Source: Intestinimonas butyriciproducens
GTDB lineage: Bacteria > Bacillota > Clostridia > Oscillospirales > Oscillospiraceae
DNA: 64,000 bases
Assembly (NCBI RefSeq): GCF_004154955.1
Contig: NZ_CP011524.1
Location: 62,001-126,000, forward strand
Direction of reading: 5' to 3'
The notes beneath the pieces are model-generated. The model searched no databases, was not told the origin of the DNA, and was given only the letters and a program-made list of their open reading frames with translations. The stretch's first letter is position 1. Each line of letters opens with the position of its first letter. The translations under genes and the position numbers were made by a program. Shown in pieces: positions 59,072 through 64,000 of this stretch.

Positions 59072-60250
59072 ATGCCGATGAGAAGGGGACAAGGCCGGTG
59101 GTCAAAAATGCTCCGGCGGGGGACGGCCCTCTTTTTGACCACGGTCACGGTGTGGGTGCTGTCGCTGACAGCGGACATGGGAGCGGCGGCCCAGACGTTC
59201 CAGACACTGGCGGAGAGCCCCGCCTTTGTCTCCGCCGCCCTCCGGGCGGAGCTGGGGAACCTCACGCTGGAGGACGACCCCATGAACGGCCTGGAAGGCT
59301 GGCAACGGCTGGTCCTCCGCCAATCCCCGGCGCTCATGGCGTTTGAAGGCGGGCCGGACCTCTCCGGGGAACAGCCGGAGCAGGAGCCGGGGGCCACGCA
59401 GGCCCCCTCCATGGAGCCGGACGACCCGGAGGACCCCCACCAGCTTCCGGAGGTGACGACGGCCCCGGAGGACATCGTTGGAAAGACACTCCTCCCGGTC
59501 AGCGCCGACGGCTATGACGCCGCCCAGGGGGTGTACATCGAGAACCGGCCCGGACTGCCCCTGGATGTGGCCGCGCTGGCCTCCGCCCAACTGGAACTCA
59601 CCCTTCCGGAGGAGGGCCCGCAGGTACTCATCATGCACACCCACGGCAGCGAGGCCTATACCCCGGACGGCGAGGACGTCTACACTCCCAGCGGGGAATG
59701 CCGCACGACAGACAAGACCCACAGCGTGGTCCGGGTGGGAGAGGAGATCGCCCAGGTGCTCACCGAGATGGGGCTCTCGGTGATCCATGACACCGAGCTC
59801 TATGACTACCCGGAGTACAACGGCTCCTATGACCGCTCCCTGGCGGCGGTGGAGACCTACCTGGAGCGGTATCCGACCATCAAGGTGGTGATGGACGTCC
59901 ACCGGGACGCGCTGATCGGCGAGGACGGCACCATTTACAAACCCATTACCACCATCAATAGTGAAAAATGTGCCCAGGTCATGCTGGTCATGGGCTCGGA
60001 CGCCAAGTACACGCACCCGAACTGGCGGCAGAACCTGAGCCTGGCGGTGAAGATCCAGAAGGAGATGAACACCCTCTGGCCCACCCTGGCCCGGCCCATC
60101 GGCCTACGGGAAAACCGCTACAATCAACAGCTCACCACCGGCTCCTTGCTGGTGGAGGTGGGCTCTCACGGCAACACCCTCCAAGAGGCCCTGGCTGCGG
60201 CGCGTATGTTCGCCCGGGCCGCGGGGGCGGTGCTGCTGGAGCAGGAGTGA
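59072..60250 (+). CDS. spoIIP: Stage II sporulation protein P
   Basis: A 392-residue SpoIIP. It has an N-terminal membrane anchor (about residues 14-36), a low-complexity Pro/Glu linker (about 95-130) and the catalytic domain: IMHTHGSEAYTP, the zinc-type histidine/glutamate motif, MDVHRDAL, and the C-terminal VEVGSHGNTLQEAL. SpoIIP is an amidase and endopeptidase that, with SpoIID and SpoIIM, thins the septal wall and drives engulfment of the forespore. This marks the organism as a spore former. The ATG at 59072 follows AAAGGACGGGG. Confidence 0.95.
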   Translation: MPMRRGQGRWSKMLRRGTALFLTTVTVWVLSLTADMGAAAQTFQTLAESPAFVSAALRAELGNLTLEDDPMNGLEGWQRLVLRQSPALMAFEGGPDLSGEQPEQEPGATQAPSMEPDDPEDPHQLPEVTTAPEDIVGKTLLPVSADGYDAAQGVYIENRPGLPLDVAALASAQLELTLPEEGPQVLIMHTHGSEAYTPDGEDVYTPSGECRTTDKTHSVVRVGEEIAQVLTEMGLSVIHDTELYDYPEYNGSYDRSLAAVETYLERYPTIKVVMDVHRDALIGEDGTIYKPITTINSEKCAQVMLVMGSDAKYTHPNWRQNLSLAVKIQKEMNTLWPTLARPIGLRENRYNQQLTTGSLLVEVGSHGNTLQEALAAARMFARAAGAVLLEQE

Positions 60251-60262
60251 GCCCATGCGCAA

Positions 60263-60304
60263 ACGCCCCCCTGTGCAGCGCCGTTTTGCTGCACAGGGGG
60301 GCGT
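60263..60304. terminator. 17-bp hairpin between convergent spoIIP and metY
   Basis: ACGCCCCCCTGTGCAGC (60263-60279) pairs perfectly with 60288-60304. T-runs are weak on both sides, but the stem is strong and lies between two gene ends. Confidence 0.75.
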
Positions 60305-60322
60305 CTCTCTCGTGGGGCAAAT

Positions 60323-61603
60323 TTACCCCAGGGCCTGCGCTAGGTCCTCCAGGATGTCGTCGATATGCTCCGTGCCGATGGAAAGCCGGATGGTGTTGGG
60401 CTTGATGCCCTGGTCCAGCAGCTCTTCCGGGCTGAGCTGAGAGTGGGTGGTGGTGGCCGGGTGAATGACCAGGCTCTTCACATCGGCCACATTGGCCAGC
60501 AGGGAGAAGATATTCAGATTGTCGATAAACCGCTGAGCCTCCTCCTGTCCGCCCTTGATCTCAAAGGTAAAAATGGAGGCGCCGCCGTTGGGGAAATACT
60601 TCTGATACAGGGCGTGGTCCGGGTGCTCCGGCAGGGAGGGGTGATTTACGCGCTCCACCTTGGGGTGCCTGCTCAGGTAGTCCACCACCTTCCTGGTGTT
60701 CTCCGCATGGCGGTCCAGCCGCAGGGAGAGGGTCTCCACCCCCTGGAGCAGCAGAAAGGCGTTGAAGGGAGAGATGGTGGCGCCGGTGTCCCGCAGGAGA
60801 ATGGCGCGGATATAGGTGACAAAGGCGGCGGGGCCGGCGGCGTCCGCAAAGGATACGCCGTGATAGCTGGGGTTGGACTCGGCGATGGGGGCGTACTTCC
60901 CCGCGGCCTTCCAGTCGAATTTGCCGGAGTCCACAATGATGCCGCCCAGGGTGGTGCCATGGCCGCCCAGGAACTTGGTGGCCGAGTGGACCACGATATC
61001 GGCGCCATGCGCAATGGGACGGATGAGATAGGGCGTGCCGAAGGTGTTGTCGATGACCAGGGGCAGACCGTGCCTGTGGGCGATGGCGGCGATGGCGTCA
61101 ATGTCCGGGATGTCGCTGTTGGGATTGCCCAGCGTTTCCAGGTAAATTGCCTTGGTGTTTGGCCGGATTGCTCCCTCCACCTGGGACAGGTCGTGGGCGT
61201 CCACAAAGGTAGTGGAGATCCCGAACTGGGGCAGGGTGTGGGCCAGAAGGTTATAGCTGCCGCCGTAAATGGTCTTTTGGGCTACGATATGCTCCCCCGC
61301 CTGGGCCAGAGCCTGGACGGCGTAAGTGATGGCCGCCGCGCCGGAGGCCAGCGCCAGGGCCGCCACGCCGCCCTCCAGGGCCGCCACGCGCTGCTCCAGC
61401 ACGTCCTGGGTGGGATTGGTGAGACGCCCGTAGATATTGCCCGCGTCGGAGAGTCCGAACCGGGCCGCGGCCTGGGCGCAGTCGCGGAACACGTAGGAGG
61501 TGGTCTGATAGATGGGTACCGGCCGGGCGCCGGTGGCGGGATCGGGCTGCTCCTGACCCGCGTGGAGCTGGAGGGTCTCAAAGCGATAGGTGTCGTGGTT
61601 CAT
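60323..61603 (-). CDS. metY: O-acetylhomoserine sulfhydrylase
   Basis: A 426-residue PLP enzyme of the Cys/Met metabolism family. The PLP lysine is in VVHSATKFLGGHG (about residue 209); ETLHxGQ-like start (ETLQLHAGQEQPDPATGARPVP split around residue 9-28) and IYGRLTNPTQDVLE are typical of MetY rather than MetB. It makes homocysteine from O-acetylhomoserine and sulfide, the substrate of MetH encoded divergently. A short leader frame precedes it on the transcript. Confidence 0.95.
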   Translation of the reverse strand: MNHDTYRFETLQLHAGQEQPDPATGARPVPIYQTTSYVFRDCAQAAARFGLSDAGNIYGRLTNPTQDVLEQRVAALEGGVAALALASGAAAITYAVQALAQAGEHIVAQKTIYGGSYNLLAHTLPQFGISTTFVDAHDLSQVEGAIRPNTKAIYLETLGNPNSDIPDIDAIAAIAHRHGLPLVIDNTFGTPYLIRPIAHGADIVVHSATKFLGGHGTTLGGIIVDSGKFDWKAAGKYAPIAESNPSYHGVSFADAAGPAAFVTYIRAILLRDTGATISPFNAFLLLQGVETLSLRLDRHAENTRKVVDYLSRHPKVERVNHPSLPEHPDHALYQKYFPNGGASIFTFEIKGGQEEAQRFIDNLNIFSLLANVADVKSLVIHPATTTHSQLSPEELLDQGIKPNTIRLSIGTEHIDDILEDLAQALG

Positions 61604-61643
61604 AAAAAATACCCGCTTTCTTTTTGATTTTTTTGGTGTCCAC

Positions 61644-61721
61644 TCAAAAAGCGGCGCGGTACATTCGGCTGTTCCGCCACCGGCACAGCCCGGTTTCCAG
61701 CTCCAGATCCGTCCGGTTCAC
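61644..61721 (-). CDS. Possible 25-residue leader peptide of metY
   Basis: On the metY transcript a GTG at 61721 lies eight bases after GAGAGGGGG, a strong ribosome site. It opens a 25-codon frame, MNRTDLELETGLCRWRNSRM then YRAAF, ending 40 bases before metY. Arginine is frequent (5 of 25) and one cysteine is present. Its position between a good promoter and metY suggests translational or attenuation control. No SAM-I or T-box landmark is visible in this leader. An in-frame ATG at 61754 has no ribosome site. Confidence 0.45.
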   Translation of the reverse strand: MNRTDLELETGLCRWRNSRMYRAAF

Positions 61722-61774
61722 GGCGGCGTCCCCCTCTCTGCGCATTAAATTCATATTAAAATACTATGCTTTGC

Positions 61775-61803
61775 GGTATAAGACCGCTGCTCCCATTTGT
61801 CAA
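61775..61803 (-). promoter_or_regulatory. Promoter of metY
   Basis: On the minus strand a consensus TTGACA (61803-61798) and TATACC (61780-61775) are 17 bases apart, leaving a leader of about 165 bases before metY. Confidence 0.55.
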
Positions 61804-61817
61804 GTAGGATTTTTTCG

Positions 61818-61846
61818 TTGCACATTGGGCTTTGGCGTGGTAAAAT
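61818..61846 (+). promoter_or_regulatory. Promoter of the metF operon
   Basis: TTGCAC (61818-61823) and TAAAAT (61841-61846) are 17 bases apart, 30 bases upstream of metF and back-to-back with the metY promoter. Confidence 0.6.
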
Positions 61847-61876
61847 AACCCCCAACGAAAAAAAGGGGTTTTTGCT

Positions 61877-62761
61877 ATGAAGCTGTCGGAACTTCTCTCA
61901 CGGGGGCGGCCCACCGTCTCCTGTGAACTCTTCCCGCCCAAGGTGGGGACCACGCTGGACCAGGTGGAGGGCGTCCTCCGGGACACCGCCGCGCTGAGAC
62001 CCGATTTTATCAGCGTTACCTACGGGGCGGGCGGGAGCACGTCCAAGCGCACCCAGGAGATCGCCGTACGGCTGCAGGACACCTATCATGTCCCCGCCCT
62101 GGCCCACCTCACCTGCGTGTCCTCCACCCGGGAGGAGATATCCTCTATGGTGGCCGCCCTCCGCGCCGCGGGGATCGAGAACATCTTGGCGCTCCGGGGG
62201 GATATCCCCCGGGATGCGGACTTCCCTTCCCCGGAACACTACCACTATGCCAGTGAGCTCATCGGCCACATCCGAAGCCTGGAGGGCGGAAAGGAGCTGT
62301 GCATCGGCGCGGCCTGCTATCCCGAGGGGCACGTGGAATGTCCCCACCGGGAGGACGATATCGATTTCCTGAAGCGGAAGGTGGACATGGGGGTGGACTT
62401 CCTCACCACCCAGATGTTCTTTGACAACGATGTGCTCTACCGTTTTCTCTACCGGGTGCTGGCGAAGGGGATCACGGTGCCGGTGATCGCGGGCATCATG
62501 CCGGTGATGAGCGTCAAGCAGATCCGCCGCTCCTGTGAGCTCTCGGGCACTGTGATGCCCCCGCGGCTCCAAGGCATAGCCGACCGCTTCGGCGACGATC
62601 CCGCCGCCATGCGGCAGGCGGGCATCGCCTACGCCACAGAACAGATCGTGGACCTCGTCGCCCACGGGGTGGAGCACATCCACATCTACACGATGAACAA
62701 GCCCGATGTGGCGGCCAGGATCATGGCCAACCTCTCGGATATCATCCGGCCCCGTGGCTGA
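61877..62761 (+). CDS. metF: 5,10-Methylenetetrahydrofolate reductase
   Basis: A 294-residue FAD-dependent reductase of bacterial length. Landmarks: CELFPPKVG with the catalytic glutamate near 18, FISVTYGAGGST, HLTCV, LALRGDIP and FLTTQMFFD. It makes 5-methyl-tetrahydrofolate for MetH. It overlaps by 8 bases with the next gene, which encodes the MetH activation domain, so the methyl-transfer genes are made together. Confidence 0.96.
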   Translation: MKLSELLSRGRPTVSCELFPPKVGTTLDQVEGVLRDTAALRPDFISVTYGAGGSTSKRTQEIAVRLQDTYHVPALAHLTCVSSTREEISSMVAALRAAGIENILALRGDIPRDADFPSPEHYHYASELIGHIRSLEGGKELCIGAACYPEGHVECPHREDDIDFLKRKVDMGVDFLTTQMFFDNDVLYRFLYRVLAKGITVPVIAGIMPVMSVKQIRRSCELSGTVMPPRLQGIADRFGDDPAAMRQAGIAYATEQIVDLVAHGVEHIHIYTMNKPDVAARIMANLSDIIRPRG

Positions 62762-63404
62762 GATCGACTGGAAGGAGGCGCGCCGCTACCTGGGGCTCCA
62801 CAGGGGCGGCGGTACGGTGGACGAGGTCCTGGAGGCCGGCCTGCGGGACTGCGGACGGGCGCTCATGGCCTGTGCCCGTCCCAGAAGCGTCTGGCGGCGC
62901 TTTCCCCTGGCGCTGGGCGAGGGCCGGGTGGAGACGGCGGGCCTGCAGGTGGAGAGCCTCCACCTCCGCCGGCATCTGGAGGGCTGCACGGCGGTCTGCC
63001 TCTTTGCGGCCACACTGGGACCGGAGGTGGACCGGCTCCTCCACCGCGCCTCGGTCACCGACGTGAGCCGGGCGGTCATGATCCAGGCCTGCGCCGCCTC
63101 CCTGCTGGAGGTCTACTGCGACGAGTGCTGCGCCGCCATCGCGGCCCAGACGGCCGCCGAAGGGCTCACCCTCCGCCCCCGGTTCAGCCCCGGCTACGGG
63201 GACTTCCCCATCTCCTGCCAGCGCGCCCTCCTGCGTGCGCTGGAGGCCCCGAAGCGCATCGGCCTCACCGCCACGGAGACCATGATGCTCACCCCTACCA
63301 AATCGGTCACGGCTCTGGTGGGCCTCTCTCCGGAGGCCGCTCCCTGCCGTCCGGACGGCTGCCGTGCCTGCGGCAAGGCCGACTGCGCCTTCCGTCTGGA
63401 GTGA
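62754..63404 (+). CDS. Detached B12-dependent methionine synthase activation domain protein
   Basis: A 216-residue protein matching the SAM-binding activation domain that forms the C-terminus of long MetH. The key motif RFSPGYGDFPIS (RxxPGYxxxP binds SAM) is at about 143-154, and TMMLTPTKSVTALVGLS follows. It ends with a cysteine cluster (CRPDGCRACGKADC) not found in E. coli MetH. It would re-methylate inactive cob(II)alamin on MetH. The start is a GTG at 62754 inside the end of metF; no clear ribosome site, so coupling is likely. Confidence 0.9.
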   Translation: MAEIDWKEARRYLGLHRGGGTVDEVLEAGLRDCGRALMACARPRSVWRRFPLALGEGRVETAGLQVESLHLRRHLEGCTAVCLFAATLGPEVDRLLHRASVTDVSRAVMIQACAASLLEVYCDECCAAIAAQTAAEGLTLRPRFSPGYGDFPISCQRALLRALEAPKRIGLTATETMMLTPTKSVTALVGLSPEAAPCRPDGCRACGKADCAFRLE

Positions 63405-63469
63405 GGGCCTGGCCCCATCCTCAGAGCACAGCAGCCAGACCCTGAACAACATTCCAAGGAGGACTTTTC

Positions 63470-64000
63470 ATGGATATCCGAACCGAACTGGGCCGCCGCA
63501 TCCTCTTCTGCGACGGAGCCATGGGCACGATGCTCCAGGCCGCCGGCTTGCCCGCCGGGCGGGAGCCGGAGCTCTGGAACCTGGAGCGTCCCGAGGTGGT
63601 CCGCGCCCTCCACGGGCAATATCTGGCCGCCGGAGCGGACATCATTGCCACCAATACCTTTGGAGCCAACGGCGTGAAGCTCTCCGGCCACCCTCTGGAG
63701 GAGATCGCCGCCGCCGCCGTCCGCCTGGCGCGGGAGGCGGTGGAGGGGGCCGGCCGCGGCTGGGTGGCCCTGGACGTGGGGCCCACCGGACGGCTCCTTC
63801 AGCCCATGGGAGACCTGCCCTTTGAGGCCGCTGTGGAGGCCTATGCCCGGGAGATCCGGGCGGGCGTACAAGCGGGGGCGGATTTGGTCTTTCTGGAGAC
63901 CATGAGCGACCTGTATGAGGCCAAGGCGGCGGTGGTGGCCGCCAAGGAGAACAGCGACCTGCCCATCTTCGTCACCCTGGTGCTGGATGAAAAGGGGCGG
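63470..64000 (+). CDS. metH: B12-dependent methionine synthase, homocysteine-binding domain (partial)
   Basis: The first 177 codons of a gene that leaves the window at the right edge. They form the homocysteine methyltransferase barrel: FCDGAMGTMLQAAG, IIATNTFGANGVKL and ALDVGPTGRLLQPMGD, and LVFLETMSDLYEAKAA. The zinc cysteines of this domain lie beyond the edge. Because its activation domain is a separate gene just upstream, this MetH is probably the short form (Hcy, folate and B12 domains only). AAGGAGG precedes the ATG. Confidence 0.93.
   Translation, partial: MDIRTELGRRILFCDGAMGTMLQAAGLPAGREPELWNLERPEVVRALHGQYLAAGADIIATNTFGANGVKLSGHPLEEIAAAAVRLAREAVEGAGRGWVALDVGPTGRLLQPMGDLPFEAAVEAYAREIRAGVQAGADLVFLETMSDLYEAKAAVVAAKENSDLPIFVTLVLDEKGR

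Noticed and set aside
61604-61876. SAM-I riboswitch between metY and metF
   Set aside because: Neither strand shows the SAM-I core (CUUAUCAAGAG, GGUGGAGGGA) or SAM-II/III landmarks.
1-64000. tRNA, rRNA, prophage or integrative element genes
   Set aside because: I looked for tRNA-like cloverleaf ends, rRNA-like conserved stretches, integrases and transposases and saw none; small RNA genes could still have been missed by eye.

Overview
The window reads as chromosomal DNA from a GC-rich, spore-forming, anaerobic Firmicute, most likely an Oscillospiraceae (Flavonifractor/Intestinimonas-like) gut bacterium. The reasons are: a spoIIP gene; a Clostridia-style core gene order (recJ-relA, miaB-mutS-mutL-miaA-hfq, yggS-sepF-divIVA-ileS); a T-box leader on ileS; a Mn-type yybP-ykoY riboswitch on mntP; and strong GC bias at third codon positions. 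The family assignment is inference. I saw no rRNA, tRNA, complete IS element, phage genes or CRISPR array.

Layout. 0-7 kb: transporters (end of a MATE gene, a cupin remnant, a MATE exporter, an AEC carrier, an ABC exporter), an HD phosphohydrolase, the riboswitch-controlled mntP and an RluA-type pseudouridine synthase. 7-13 kb: an M42 aminopeptidase whose 3' end is tandemly amplified, then recJ and relA. 13-19 kb: a cell-wall locus with a coupled small protein, a D-aspartate-ligase-like ATP-grasp enzyme, an aspartate racemase, a divergent small gene/XRE pair, a 600-bp hairpin-rich spacer, and an in-frame fusion of a MurE-type ligase to an acetylglutamate-kinase (ArgB) domain. 19-26 kb: an M16 peptidase, then leftward mrp-like, uridine-kinase-like, hemZ, MBL hydrolase, dtd, and an alanine racemase homologue that lacks both catalytic residues. 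26.5-28 kb: an orphan bacterial microcompartment cassette (two EutS-type shell proteins plus an EutP GTPase). 28.7-30.2 kb: an AT-richer patch with two probably acquired genes. 30.3-45.6 kb: the long rightward series miaB, mutS, CPBP protease, mutL, XRE, miaA, hfq, HlyD-like, yggS, sepF, divIVA and T-box-ileS. 45.7-50 kb: aspA and an ArsR/HMA/P-type-ATPase metal efflux operon. 50-57.5 kb: an ABC-F protein, a membrane protein, metG, an antiporter relic, tatD with its partner radical SAM protein, and a broken flavodoxin-family gene. 57.8-64 kb: a 40-residue protein, a YihY-type membrane protein, spoIIP, and a divergent methionine module (metY with a possible leader peptide; metF, the MetH activation domain and the start of metH).

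How the genes work together. The ligase/racemase pair resembles the D-Asp cross-bridge system known from Enterococcus faecium. The neighbouring Mur ligase lacks the DAP-reading arginine, so the locus may build a non-DAP stem peptide with a D-Asp branch; the ArgB domain welded to it is unexplained. metF, the activation domain and metH would supply and use methyl groups for homocysteine, while metY makes homocysteine from O-acetylhomoserine.

Most unusual features: (1) a non-coding element of four hairpins, present at two loci with covarying stems, invariant loops and fixed spacing, and at both loci flanked by duplicated gene ends; (2) the Mur ligase-ArgB fusion; (3) a second structured intergenic repeat family after relA and sepF; (4) the dead alanine racemase; (5) the orphan microcompartment cassette.
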